Part shown: positions 1 to 8,639 of the stretch, piece by piece
How the letters are laid out: the number at the start of each line of letters is the position of its first letter
Position numbering within the stretch: position 1 is the first letter of the stretch
Assembly: GCA_910579685.1 (NCBI GenBank)
Contig: CAJTVN010000009.1
Span: forward strand, 1-64,000
DNA: 64,000 nucleotides
Reading direction: 5' to 3'
Source: an uncultured Lachnospiraceae bacterium
GTDB lineage: Bacteria; Bacillota; Clostridia; Lachnospirales; Lachnospiraceae
Position numbers and translations under genes: made by a program
Notes under the pieces: model-generated
The model's database searches: none
What the model was told of the DNA's origin: nothing
What the model saw: the letters and a program-made list of their open reading frames with translations, nothing else

Positions 1-365
1 CCTCTGCTGACTTCTGTGCGTTCAGCACTGCTTTGGGCAGTGGTTACCTCTTTCAGGGCATACCGCACAGACCTCCCCGGGTGCCACACGTTTCTTTCTC
101 TCCATCCATCTGCCACATCTATCATGCATGATTCCGTGTAGTTACTGGGCTTCGGCTTGTATGGCAGTCTTACCCTCATGCATAACCTCCTATGTGATTT
201 CTGTTCGTCAGACCAGAGATTTGCCCGCAGGTTTATATGTTCCCCACATCCGGCTTCCTTCAGATTCCTCCTCACGGCGGACACCCTTGCCTTCGGCTAT
301 ATCCTTCCCACTACCGGGCGGATTCGGGACTTTCACCCGTTAGAAACGTGCGCCGCCGGGCGCAC
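1..365 (-). mobile_element. Group II intron (IIC-like), 5' part
   Basis: Read on the minus strand, the intron begins at 365 with GTGCGCCCGGCGG and runs off the left edge. Blocks typical of bacterial group II introns of the Oceanobacillus/Bacillus IIC type follow in the right order: GGGTGAAAGTCCCGAATC, AAGGGTGTCCGCCG, AATCTGAAGGAAGCCGG, CTCTGGTCTGACGAACA, CACCCGGGGAGGTCTG and AAGTCAGCAGAGG at the edge. The reverse transcriptase/maturase ORF, if present, lies outside the window. The 5' splice site is directly downstream of the terminator hairpin at 369-405 in the same orientation, the usual insertion rule of IIC introns. The short ORFs here are spurious. Class IIC is inferred from the sequence blocks and the target; domains V and VI were not seen. 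Confidence 0.88.
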
Positions 366-368
366 CAT

Positions 369-405
369 AAAAAAGACACTGTCTACTGAGAAGCAGTGTC
401 TTTTT
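369..405 (-). terminator. Intrinsic terminator and intron target
   Basis: A 12-bp stem (370-381 with 394-405) has a 12-nt loop and is A/T-rich at its base, so on the minus strand it ends in a run of T. It lies just downstream of the diguanylate cyclase gene and would end that operon. The group II intron begins four bases after it. Confidence 0.85.
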
Positions 406-432
406 CCATTCTTCCCCGCAATCGGGCTTTTG

Positions 433-1776
433 TTATCTTCTCCGGTCAAATTTGCCTGCCGCATAATAGGCTCTCTTGTCCTCATACATCTGATGGTCCG
501 CTTCCGCAAGAAGCTTATCCATACCGCATTCCCATTCCGCATGCCAGATACAGCCGAGAGCCATCACGGCCTCGCTCCTTGCCATATCCGCCTTAAGCTT
601 TCCTACCCGGCTTCGCATCTCCTCCTCGCTGATCCCCGGACACAGGGCAAGAAACTCATCTCCGCCTGTCCGAAACAACGCATATTCCTCAAACTGCCTC
701 TGCAGACACGCACTGGCCCGTACCAGCAGGTCGTCCCCCGCCTGGTGTCCCTTCTCGTCATTCACCCGTTTCAGCCCCATCACGTCACAGTTCAAAACCC
801 CTATACTCTTTTCGAGATCCATGGTATGCATGAATTCATTCATGGCATGACGGTTTCCCAACTTTGTCAGCTGGTCGTAATAGCTGATGGTTTCAAGGCT
901 TTTTACCAGGTTCTTCTTGCGCAGAAGGGAGACGATAAAATGCCCCACAATCTGAAACATGGTCAGAATATGATCCAGCAGTTCGGCCGGCGGATTGTCT
1001 ACCCCGTAAAAGCCAAGCACCTGTTTTTCATCAATCAGAGGGCTGATCACCAGGGACTGAATGTTCTGGGGATTCAGACAACGGTAGATCTCGGGATGGG
1101 CCGCCTTTAAAGCCTCCACATTTCGCACTACCACATGTTCATTGTTCTGAAATTTCTGATACCAGTATTCCAGAGCTTCCCTGGGAATGTTCTGCAGGTG
1201 TTCCTTCTGGGGGGCCACTTCCCTTGCGCACCACTCATAGGTATTGTCAAAAATTCCTCCAGCCTTTTCCTCAAAGATATAGACCCGCTCGCTTCTTAAG
1301 GAATGCCCCAGATACTCCAGAAGAATATCCAGGGATTCGTCCGGCGCAGGCGCCGACAGGGCAAGGCGCAGTCCCTCGTTGATCACAGCCTCGTTGTTGT
1401 AGTCGCTGCAAGGCTTCTGCTCCGGCTCCTCTTCTCCTATATCGATGGCGATCTCCATGCGGAAACGTCTTCCGTCCTCCTCCACCACCGTATCCTTCAA
1501 AAGGTAATTCCGATCCAGAACGGGATTCCGGAATTTCCACTCCTCAAAATATCCGGGTCTCAGAATTTTGTTCGTGCAGACCGCACAGGGCTCCAGGTTT
1601 CCCTGCAGCACTTCGTAACATTTTCTCCCCTTCGTTTCCCCGAGACTTGCAAGGCCAAACGCCTTCAGCGCACAGCGGTTCATGTACACAACCTCAAAGC
1701 TGTCCATATCCGTCACATACACCATCTCATTCAAATTTTCAAAAAATTCCCATATTTTTCCCATATCGGCCCCCAT
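433..1776 (-). CDS. PAS-GAF-GGDEF diguanylate cyclase
   Basis: This is a soluble diguanylate cyclase that would make c-di-GMP from two GTP. An N-terminal PAS domain (about residues 5-110) carries a Cys cluster (CYEVLQGNLEPCAVC) that could bind metal or sense redox state. A GAF domain (about 130-280) and a C-terminal GGDEF domain follow, with the intact active-site motif FRTGGDEF. The RxxD inhibitory site just before GGDEF is not visible. No membrane segment is seen. The frame is open to a GTG at 1794, but ATG 1776 (or ATG 1764) is the better start. It is the last gene after the ECF sigma and anti-sigma genes, 30 bp behind the latter, so c-di-GMP output is probably co-regulated with that envelope response. 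Confidence 0.87.
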   Translation of the reverse strand: MGADMGKIWEFFENLNEMVYVTDMDSFEVVYMNRCALKAFGLASLGETKGRKCYEVLQGNLEPCAVCTNKILRPGYFEEWKFRNPVLDRNYLLKDTVVEEDGRRFRMEIAIDIGEEEPEQKPCSDYNNEAVINEGLRLALSAPAPDESLDILLEYLGHSLRSERVYIFEEKAGGIFDNTYEWCAREVAPQKEHLQNIPREALEYWYQKFQNNEHVVVRNVEALKAAHPEIYRCLNPQNIQSLVISPLIDEKQVLGFYGVDNPPAELLDHILTMFQIVGHFIVSLLRKKNLVKSLETISYYDQLTKLGNRHAMNEFMHTMDLEKSIGVLNCDVMGLKRVNDEKGHQAGDDLLVRASACLQRQFEEYALFRTGGDEFLALCPGISEEEMRSRVGKLKADMARSEAVMALGCIWHAEWECGMDKLLAEADHQMYEDKRAYYAAGKFDRRR

Positions 1777-1806
1777 ACTGCTTCCCGCTGCCACTCCGGC
1801 CGCAAA

Positions 1807-2685
1807 TCACTTTTCCGCCTGCCCGTAAAATCCGCAGACGGTAAATAAATCCTCATCCACTTCCCAATACGTAAGATCCAGCTCAAAAGCCTCTCCCACG
1901 GCCAACGAGACGGAAGAATATACCGGAATGAAAATGGCAATTTCCTCCCCCTTGGCCAGAATCCCTTCCGGATCCCTTTCCACCAGAGCCGTGTACACGG
2001 TTCCGGCCTCCTGTGCATTTTCCTGCGCCGCCACATCCTTACTTCCGGTAACCTCCACAACTACCCGGAAAAACCCTTCCGGATCCAGGGCCGTATTCTG
2101 CAGGGCATTCTCCGCTTTCTTGGATTCCGCTCTCTTTTCCACAGCGCTGTCCTCGTCGCTGCTTTCTTCCATGGCGCTCTCCTGCACGGCGCCTCTTGCC
2201 GCAGAATGGTCCTGCGAGGTACTTTCTTCCACTACACTGTCCTGTACGGCGCTTCCTGCCGCGGCGCTGTCCTGGGCGCCGCTCTCTTCCACCGCGCTCT
2301 CCTGTTCGGCGCCTGCGTCCGCATCCGTCTGTGCAATCCCTTCCTCCTGTGGCACCGCAGCCATTTCAGCCGCTTCCGATTCGGCTATCTCTTCCATTTC
2401 CGCTTTTAAGGAAGGAGCAGGTTTATCTCCGTTTATAAAGATCGGTATTATTATTATAGCACAAATCACGGCCGCCGCCATAGGTGAATATCGATAAATA
2501 CCATGCAAAATTTTCCCGGAACGCCTTTTTTTCTCTTTAGGCGCCGTCTCTGTCCTCTTTTCTTCCTCCGCCTGCCCCCGTGTGGACTGCCGCGAAAGGC
2601 CGGACTCAATCCGATCCCACAAATCCGGCGCTTCGCTCTTTGCCAGTTCTCTGTAAGACTTTTCAAAGTCCTTACTCATATCCAC
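1807..2685 (-). CDS. Probable transmembrane anti-sigma factor
   Basis: The 292-residue protein has a cytoplasmic N-terminus starting MDMSKDFEKSYRELAKSEAPDLW, typical of anti-sigma partners of ECF sigma factors. One membrane helix follows (about 75-95, SPMAAAVICAIIIIPIFI), then a low-complexity Glu/Ser/Ala/Asp linker and an outer domain of about 100 residues. The linker holds about three degenerate 20-residue repeats (EES..QDS..A..AVQ) that are also visible in the DNA at about 2150-2330. The gene overlaps the upstream sigma gene by 14 bp, which implies translational coupling. The call rests on topology and context rather than a zinc anti-sigma motif, which is absent. Confidence 0.75.
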   Translation of the reverse strand: MDMSKDFEKSYRELAKSEAPDLWDRIESGLSRQSTRGQAEEEKRTETAPKEKKRRSGKILHGIYRYSPMAAAVICAIIIIPIFINGDKPAPSLKAEMEEIAESEAAEMAAVPQEEGIAQTDADAGAEQESAVEESGAQDSAAAGSAVQDSVVEESTSQDHSAARGAVQESAMEESSDEDSAVEKRAESKKAENALQNTALDPEGFFRVVVEVTGSKDVAAQENAQEAGTVYTALVERDPEGILAKGEEIAIFIPVYSSVSLAVGEAFELDLTYWEVDEDLFTVCGFYGQAEK

Positions 2686-3241
2686 ACCTCCTCAGCTTTT
2701 TTATGGCATTCTGGTATTTCCATGTGACCGTTCCCATGGGAATGCCAAGAGTCTTCGCAATCTCCCGGAACGTGAGGCCGCCCAGTACTTTCAGGCTGAC
2801 GATCTGCCTCTCCCCCGGCTTCAAGGTTGAAAGAGCCTGATCCACGCTCATCTCGCCCACCACGGTCTCTTCCACCCCGCCCTCCCTACTCTGCGCCGAA
2901 AAATGTCCCGCCCTCTTTTCCTCCTCCGTCTCTGATTCAATATCCTGCAGGAGAGCCGTAAGCTCTTCCTTCCTGTACTTGCGCAGATAGTCAACAGCCT
3001 GGTTCCTTGCCATCACGGCGAGATATCCCCTGTGGCCGTTTCCGGGTGTAAACTGCCAGGCCTTTTCCCAGAGCTTTATAAAAAAATCGCTGGTGACATC
3101 CTCTGCATTCTCCCTGTTTTGCAGTACTTCATAGACAATCCGGTAAATATAACCAACGTAGGCTTCATAGATCTCCTTAAGCCCGGTCTTATCTTTCCGT
3201 ACCATCCGTGCCACAGCATCCTCAAATTGATGTTCGTTCAC
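2672..3241 (-). CDS. ECF-type RNA polymerase sigma factor
   Basis: The 189-residue protein has region 2 in its N-terminal half (YRIVYEVLQNRENAEDVTSDFFIKLW) and region 4 at the C-terminus (LKPGERQIVSLKVLGGLTFREIAKTLGIPMGTVTWKYQNAIKKLRR), a classic extracytoplasmic-function sigma factor with a helix-turn-helix for the -35 element. The start is GTG with GGAGGAGG four to seven bases upstream. It heads an operon with the overlapping anti-sigma gene and a diguanylate cyclase. The signal and regulon are not known. Confidence 0.92.
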   Translation of the reverse strand: MNEHQFEDAVARMVRKDKTGLKEIYEAYVGYIYRIVYEVLQNRENAEDVTSDFFIKLWEKAWQFTPGNGHRGYLAVMARNQAVDYLRKYRKEELTALLQDIESETEEEKRAGHFSAQSREGGVEETVVGEMSVDQALSTLKPGERQIVSLKVLGGLTFREIAKTLGIPMGTVTWKYQNAIKKLRRCGYE

Positions 3242-3292
3242 GGCCTCCTCCTTATTAAGATACGTATCGGTTCTTCTGATTTATGGTTGACT

Positions 3293-3327
3293 TTTTAAAA
3301 GCCGCAGGGTTACTCCTGCGGCTTTTT
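3293..3327. terminator. Bidirectional intrinsic terminator
   Basis: A perfect 8-bp stem (3301-3308 with 3315-3322) is flanked by AAAA and TTTTT. It ends the dapF-dapL transcript on the minus strand and separates it from the sigma operon. Confidence 0.85.
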
Positions 3328-3355
3328 CCTATACGGTTCTGCCCGTCCGTAATAC

Positions 3356-4573
3356 TTACAGCGCCTTGATCCGCTCCACGGCCTCCACCGTATTCTCATA
3401 GCTGCCAAACGCCGTCAGGCGGAAATACGTCTCCCCGCTTGGGCCGAATCCGGAACCGGGCGTTCCCACCACGTTTGCTCGCTCGAGCAGATAATCGAAG
3501 AACTCCCAGCTGGTCATGCCTTCCGGCGCTTTCAGCCAGATATAGGGGGCGTTCACACCGCCGGATACGGTATAGCCCGCCGCCTTAAGTCCATTGAGGA
3601 TATAGGCCGCATTTTTCATATAATAAGCCACCTGCTGTTTCAGCTGCGCCTTTCCCTCCGGAGAATATACGGCCTCTCCCGCTCTCTGCACGATATAAGG
3701 CGCCCCGTTATACTTGGTTCCGTGTCTTCTCGCCCAGAGGGAGTGAAGCGTCACGTCCCCGCATTTTAAATCCTTCGGAATCACGGTATACCCAAGACGC
3801 ACTCCCGTAAAGCCCGCATTCTTGGAGAAGGAATGCAGCTCGATGGCGCAGGTCCTGGCTCCCTCGCACTCATAGATGGAATGAGGCACGTCCGGCTGTG
3901 AAATATACGCCTCATAGGCCGCATCATAGATGATCACGGCTCCCACCCGGTTGGCATAGTCCACCCACTCCTGCAGCTGCGCCTTCCGGATGGTGGAGCC
4001 TGTGGGGTTGTTGGGGAAGCACAGGTAGATCAGGTCCGGCTCCTGCTTTGGAAGCTGCGGTGCAAAATCATTCTCCGCCGTGCAGGGCATATAAATCACA
4101 TCGCTCCAGGTCTCCCTTGAGCTGTCATAGGTTCCTGTCCGTCCCGCCATCACATTGGTATCCACATAGACCGGATAGACCGGATCGCAGACCGCAATCT
4201 TATTGTCCGTGCTGAAAATTTCCTGAATATTCCCGGAATCGCACTTTGCCCCGTCGGAAACGAAAATCTCGTCCGCCGCAATCTCACAGCCCCTGTCCTG
4301 ATAATCATTCTTTGCGATGGCGTTTCGCAGAAATTCATAGCCAAGCTCCGGAGCGTAGCCCTTAAAAGTCTCGGCCTTTCCCATCTCGTCCACGGCGCCG
4401 TGAAGCGCAGTGATGATGGCGGGCGCCAGGGGCTGTGTCACGTCCCCGATTCCCAGACGGATAATCTTCTTGTCCGGATTTGCCGCCGCATAGGCGTTCA
4501 CCTTTTTCCCTATGGTCGAAAACAGATAGCTTCCGGGAAGCTTGAGATAATTGTCGTTAATTTTAAACATCAT
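3356..4573 (-). CDS. dapL: LL-diaminopimelate aminotransferase
   Basis: A fold-type I PLP aminotransferase that turns tetrahydrodipicolinate directly into LL-diaminopimelate for lysine and peptidoglycan synthesis. Its 405 residues match the family. The N-terminus (MFKINDNYLKLPGSYLFSTIGKKV) and IRLGIGDVTQPL are signatures of DapL. The PLP lysine is K251 in SFSKNAGFTGVRLGY, and the cofactor-binding PNNPTG is near 188. The start has AGGAGGAGG just upstream. It lies 9 bp behind dapF, so the two consecutive enzymes of the pathway form one operon, ended by the terminator at 3293-3327. Confidence 0.97.
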   Translation of the reverse strand: MMFKINDNYLKLPGSYLFSTIGKKVNAYAAANPDKKIIRLGIGDVTQPLAPAIITALHGAVDEMGKAETFKGYAPELGYEFLRNAIAKNDYQDRGCEIAADEIFVSDGAKCDSGNIQEIFSTDNKIAVCDPVYPVYVDTNVMAGRTGTYDSSRETWSDVIYMPCTAENDFAPQLPKQEPDLIYLCFPNNPTGSTIRKAQLQEWVDYANRVGAVIIYDAAYEAYISQPDVPHSIYECEGARTCAIELHSFSKNAGFTGVRLGYTVIPKDLKCGDVTLHSLWARRHGTKYNGAPYIVQRAGEAVYSPEGKAQLKQQVAYYMKNAAYILNGLKAAGYTVSGGVNAPYIWLKAPEGMTSWEFFDYLLERANVVGTPGSGFGPSGETYFRLTAFGSYENTVEAVERIKAL

Positions 4574-4582
4574 TTCCTCCTC

Positions 4583-5422
4583 CTATATTTCTCCTTCAAA
4601 GACAGTGGCCGCAGGCCCTGTCATGTATACAAGATTCTGATCCTGATCCCAGAAGATCTCAAGACAGCCACCTAACAGTTTAACAGCAACCGTCTCATTC
4701 GTCAAACCATTCAGAATGCAGGCCACCGCCGCCGCACAGGCCCCGGTGCCGCAGGCTAAGGTCTCTCCGGTTCCCCTCTCCCAGACCCGCATCTCAATGG
4801 TATCCCGATCCAGAATCTTTACGAATTCCGTATTGACCCGTTTTGGAAACCAGGGATGGTTTTCAAACAAAGGCCCGATGGTTTCTATGGCAAGCCCGGA
4901 TACGTCTTCCAGGAAAACAACCGCATGAGGATTTCCCATTGACACGCATGTCATCTGATAGACACTGCCGTCAACCTCAATGTCCCGGCCGATTACCCTC
5001 TCCCTTCCATCCTGTGCGATCACCGGAATCTCACTGGCTGTCAGAATCGGAGCGCCCATATTGACCCTGACAGTCGATACCTTCCCGCCCTCCAGGGAAA
5101 GGTCCAGACACTTGATTTTTCCGCTGCTTATGATGCGGATCCGGGTCTGATCCGTCAGGCCCTTGTCATAGACAAATTTGGCCACGCAGCGGATCCCGTT
5201 CCCGCACATCTCCGCCCGTGAGCCGTCCATATTGTACATCTCCATCTCAAAATCCGCTTCCTTAGAGGGATTGATGAAAATCACGCCGTCCCCTCCGATC
5301 CCGAAATGCCTGTCGCTCAGCTTTCGCACCAGCTCCGGTTTCTCCTCCTGCCGGATTCTCTCCCTTGCCCCGTCAATATAAATATAATCGTTGCCGCAGC
5401 CGTGCATCTTGGTAAATCTCAT
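4583..5422 (-). CDS. dapF: Diaminopimelate epimerase
   Basis: Converts LL-diaminopimelate to the meso form by a two-base mechanism. Both catalytic cysteines are present: C73 in MCGNGIRC and C224 in ACGTGACA. The N-terminal MHGCGNDYIYID and the GIGGDG motif are standard, and 279 residues is normal length. It precedes dapL. The 192 bp upstream (5423-5614) contain a short inverted repeat (TGCGAGAGCACGGAGTGCGA) but no gene. Confidence 0.97.
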   Translation of the reverse strand: MRFTKMHGCGNDYIYIDGARERIRQEEKPELVRKLSDRHFGIGGDGVIFINPSKEADFEMEMYNMDGSRAEMCGNGIRCVAKFVYDKGLTDQTRIRIISSGKIKCLDLSLEGGKVSTVRVNMGAPILTASEIPVIAQDGRERVIGRDIEVDGSVYQMTCVSMGNPHAVVFLEDVSGLAIETIGPLFENHPWFPKRVNTEFVKILDRDTIEMRVWERGTGETLACGTGACAAAVACILNGLTNETVAVKLLGGCLEIFWDQDQNLVYMTGPAATVFEGEI

Positions 5423-5614
5423 ATGCCGTCCTCCCGCCGTTCAAAAGATATTTTGATCTCTGATGCCTGCGGGTTGTTTCGCACTCCGTGCTCTCGCAAT
5501 CCTGGCACCTTTCTATAGTTTATCACATTTTTTCATCTCTTAAATCGTGTTATTTGCGGTTGACTATGCAAAAAGTGCTGTTACGATGCCGGTTACAAAG
5601 CAGACAGTAAGAGA

Positions 5615-7930
5615 TTACCAGTCAATAATCACCTTAAACAGATCTCCGTCGATCTCAATTTTCAGCGTTCCGCCCTGCAGCTCCACAAAGCTTCTGGCAA
5701 TGGCAAGACCAAGCCCGCTCCCCTCGGTATTGCGGGAGCTGTCGCCCCTCACAAACCGTTCGGTCAATTCCTCTGGCTCTATGTCCAGCTCCATTGCCGC
5801 CATATTTTTGATTTCAATCCGTATGCCCTGCTCCGTCTTCTGTGTGTTTACATAAACCCTGGTATGTGGCATGGCATACTTGATGATGTTGGTATAAAGA
5901 TTCTCAAACACACGGTAGGTCTTCTGGCTGTCCAGCTGAAGGATCACCTTCTCCTCGGGCGAGCGGAACCGGAAAATCAGATCCGTCTCCTCCACTCGGT
6001 CCTCATATTCCAGATACACCTGACGCAGCAGGCTGCAGATATCCACATCCACAAGATTCAGTTTCACGTTTCCGGTATTGGCCTTACTCACCTCAAAGAG
6101 ATCCTCGATCAGGAATTTCAGCCGCTCGGATTTCTTTTTCAGCACGGCCAGATATTCCTTCCTCTCCCCGGGCGTTATCGTCTCGCTTTCCAACAGCTCG
6201 ATATAGGTTGTGATCGCCGTGAGCGGCGTTTTCAGGTCATGGGAGACATTGGTGATCAGCTCCGTTTTCATCCGCTGGCTCCTGACCTCCTCGCTGACCG
6301 CCTTTTGAAATCCCTCCTGAATTTTTCCAAGCTTTTCCTTATAGGATGTAAACATGCCCCAGTCCTCGCTGAATGCCGTACTCAGATTTCCCTGTGCGAT
6401 GGCATCCGTGGCCTCAAGGAGCCTTTCGTACTGCTGCCTGATATTCCGGACATACTTTCGGATCGCCAGATACAGAAACAGCGAATAGGGGATCAGCAAG
6501 AACCAGCCAAAGACAAAGCAGGAACTGATCAGCGCCAGAATCACATAGTTGACCACGAGAAGCTTTATCAGAACTTTATTCGCACTCCCTTCGAGATCCG
6601 TATGGAGCATCTCCTCACGTAATTCGTCCTTTTTATTTCGAAGACCATGATAAATCCACAAAACTCCCTGCACGATCAGACTTCTCTCCCGCACAAAGCG
6701 CACCAGCCCCAGATCAAACACCTCCCCGAAGGTCGTGATGAAATAGAACCAGCCGCCAAACAGAAGGGTCAGCACCGCCACATTGGCCGCGCCCACGAAA
6801 AGCCTGCGGGCAAAGGCGGGAAACGAATTCACATACCGGACAAGCAGCTCCTCGAATCCCCCGTTGTTCGTGTACTGCATCATCATCACCGCAATCACGC
6901 TAAAGCCCATGAGAAATCCCAATGCAGCCAGAGCAAACTCCAGATGCAGGTGAAAGGCCTGCAGATGATGAAGATGGTATCTTTTGTTCCTGGTAACCAG
7001 AAGGCAGGCAATGCCAAGCGTCAGCAGAATGATGACATAGACCTCTCCCGCGCCCGCCTCATAGTAGGCTCTCCGCTCGCTCCATCCGTCGTTCAGAAAA
7101 TAATTCATGCCGCCCGGCCTGCTGATATTCTCGCTCTGCTGCGCCGTGAGCGCATAGACAAAGGTCACATCTCTGGGATTCTCATTGACAAGGCAGGACA
7201 CCTTCACAGGCGTTTCCCTGCGGTCAAAAAGGAAAAACTCGTTTCCAAAATAGCCCCTGCTGTTCCAGTCCCGGTTCAGGTTCTTCGTAAGCGCCCCGGA
7301 CGCCATAACACTCTGCGTATTTTTAAGCAGGCTGTCAGGATCCTCGTCCCGCACCGACAGATCGCAGAGATTTCCCGCATGGTCAAAGGACATCTTCACG
7401 TAGTACACGTAAGGGTCGTCCTCCCACTTTTCCTTCTCCGCATCCAGCAGCTTTTCAATTTCCCTGTCCGTGTTTTTGAGCATCTCCCCGGAGGTGTTCT
7501 CCACCACCAGATAGTCCATGCCCTTTGCCAGCCTCTCCAGCATCTCGCCGCACCATTCGTCCAGCAGGGAATTAACGCTCTCTTCCAGCTGTGCCACCAG
7601 CTCCTCGCTGCTCAGGCTTTCAATAAAATCCCCGTAATCCCCCAGATCCTCCACGTCCCTGGAAAGAGATGTCTCCTCCACTGTCATATACAAATCATAA
7701 TAGCTGTGGTTCTTCTTCTCTGACCGATCCCGTATATCCTTGTAAAGCACGCGGCTGCTCTTGTAAATCTGCTCCAGAAGCTGACTGTTCTTCATACTCT
7801 GGGAGAGATAACTGTCAATCTGGCCCCTGAAAATCGGATAACCTGCCAGATAGACCAGCACGGCAAGCAAAACCAGGATTCCGGCCACCAGAAAACCGAA
7901 TCGGTTACTGTTTTTCGATTTTGTATCCAA
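5615..7930 (-). CDS. Multi-pass membrane sensor histidine kinase
   Basis: The 771-residue kinase has an N-terminal membrane helix (about 12-32), a large extracytoplasmic region to about residue 300, then several further membrane helices (about 300-500). The catalytic core follows: HisKA with the phospho-accepting His in NVSHDLKTPLTAI, an N box (ENLYTNIIKYA) and the G box GSGLGLAIARSF. It is larger than a simple two-helix sensor, so signal reception may involve both the outer domain and the membrane bundle. It overlaps its response-regulator gene by 26 bp and is clearly its partner. Ligand unknown. Confidence 0.93.
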   Translation of the reverse strand: MDTKSKNSNRFGFLVAGILVLLAVLVYLAGYPIFRGQIDSYLSQSMKNSQLLEQIYKSSRVLYKDIRDRSEKKNHSYYDLYMTVEETSLSRDVEDLGDYGDFIESLSSEELVAQLEESVNSLLDEWCGEMLERLAKGMDYLVVENTSGEMLKNTDREIEKLLDAEKEKWEDDPYVYYVKMSFDHAGNLCDLSVRDEDPDSLLKNTQSVMASGALTKNLNRDWNSRGYFGNEFFLFDRRETPVKVSCLVNENPRDVTFVYALTAQQSENISRPGGMNYFLNDGWSERRAYYEAGAGEVYVIILLTLGIACLLVTRNKRYHLHHLQAFHLHLEFALAALGFLMGFSVIAVMMMQYTNNGGFEELLVRYVNSFPAFARRLFVGAANVAVLTLLFGGWFYFITTFGEVFDLGLVRFVRERSLIVQGVLWIYHGLRNKKDELREEMLHTDLEGSANKVLIKLLVVNYVILALISSCFVFGWFLLIPYSLFLYLAIRKYVRNIRQQYERLLEATDAIAQGNLSTAFSEDWGMFTSYKEKLGKIQEGFQKAVSEEVRSQRMKTELITNVSHDLKTPLTAITTYIELLESETITPGERKEYLAVLKKKSERLKFLIEDLFEVSKANTGNVKLNLVDVDICSLLRQVYLEYEDRVEETDLIFRFRSPEEKVILQLDSQKTYRVFENLYTNIIKYAMPHTRVYVNTQKTEQGIRIEIKNMAAMELDIEPEELTERFVRGDSSRNTEGSGLGLAIARSFVELQGGTLKIEIDGDLFKVIIDW

Positions 7931-8612
7931 CGCCCCACACCACCTTCAAATATTTTGGTTCCTTCGGGTTGATCTCGATTTTTTCCCGAATTTTTCTGAT
8001 ATGCACCATAATTGTATCCGTATTGACCGCCTGTTCGTTCCACACCCGCTCGTAGATCTCCTCCGCAGAGAAAACCCTTCCCGGGTTCTTCATGAGCAGA
8101 GCCAGAATCTTGAATTCCAGAGGGGTGAGCTTCACCGGTTTTCCGTCCACTGAGACCTCCACCGTCTCCTCGTTCAGCTCCAGGCCTCCGATCACGTGAA
8201 CCTTTTCACTCTTCTGCTGTCCGCAGGTGGCGGCAAGGAATCTGCCGTATCTGCGAAGGTGGGAGTTCACTCTTGCAAGGAGCTCCATTGTGGTAAAGGG
8301 CTTGGTCACGTAATCGTCCGCGCCCATGTTGAGCCCCATAATCTTATCCACCTCCTCGGACTTTGCCGAAAGCATGATGACCGGAAACTCGTAGCCCTTT
8401 TCCCTGACCTTGATCATCATGGTGATCCCGTCCATTCTGGGCATCATCACATCCACGATGGCCAGGTGGATCTCTTCTCTTTCCAGCACCGCAAGAGCCT
8501 CGATCCCGTCCCCGGCCTGAAAAACCACATAGCCCTGGCTTTTCAGATAGATCTCGATTCCCTCCCGGATTTCCTTGTCGTCCTCCACAATCAAAATACG
8601 GTTTACTTCCAT
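7905..8612 (-). CDS. OmpR/PhoB-family response regulator
   Basis: A receiver domain (ILIVEDD acidic pocket, phospho-Asp in AIVDVMMPRMDG, conserved Lys in VTKPF) is followed by a winged-helix DNA-binding domain (LTPLEFKILALLMKNPGRVFSAEEIYERVW, then TIMVHIRKIREKI). An upstream GTG at 8618 is possible, but ATG 8612 is nine bases from GGGGAG and is preferred. The downstream histidine kinase overlaps its 3' end. Confidence 0.95.
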   Translation of the reverse strand: MEVNRILIVEDDKEIREGIEIYLKSQGYVVFQAGDGIEALAVLEREEIHLAIVDVMMPRMDGITMMIKVREKGYEFPVIMLSAKSEEVDKIMGLNMGADDYVTKPFTTMELLARVNSHLRRYGRFLAATCGQQKSEKVHVIGGLELNEETVEVSVDGKPVKLTPLEFKILALLMKNPGRVFSAEEIYERVWNEQAVNTDTIMVHIRKIREKIEINPKEPKYLKVVWGVGYKIEKQ

Positions 8613-8639
8613 TCTCACACTCTCCCCTGCCTGAATTTT

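Noticed and set aside
157..1110. Long plus-strand ORF of 317 codons
   Set aside because: It runs through the group II intron end and antisense to the diguanylate cyclase gene; composition is that of a shadow frame and no domain is recognisable.
6647..7723. Plus-strand ORFs opposite the histidine kinase
   Set aside because: They mirror the real kinase gene, are His/Pro/Gln rich and have no ribosome binding site.
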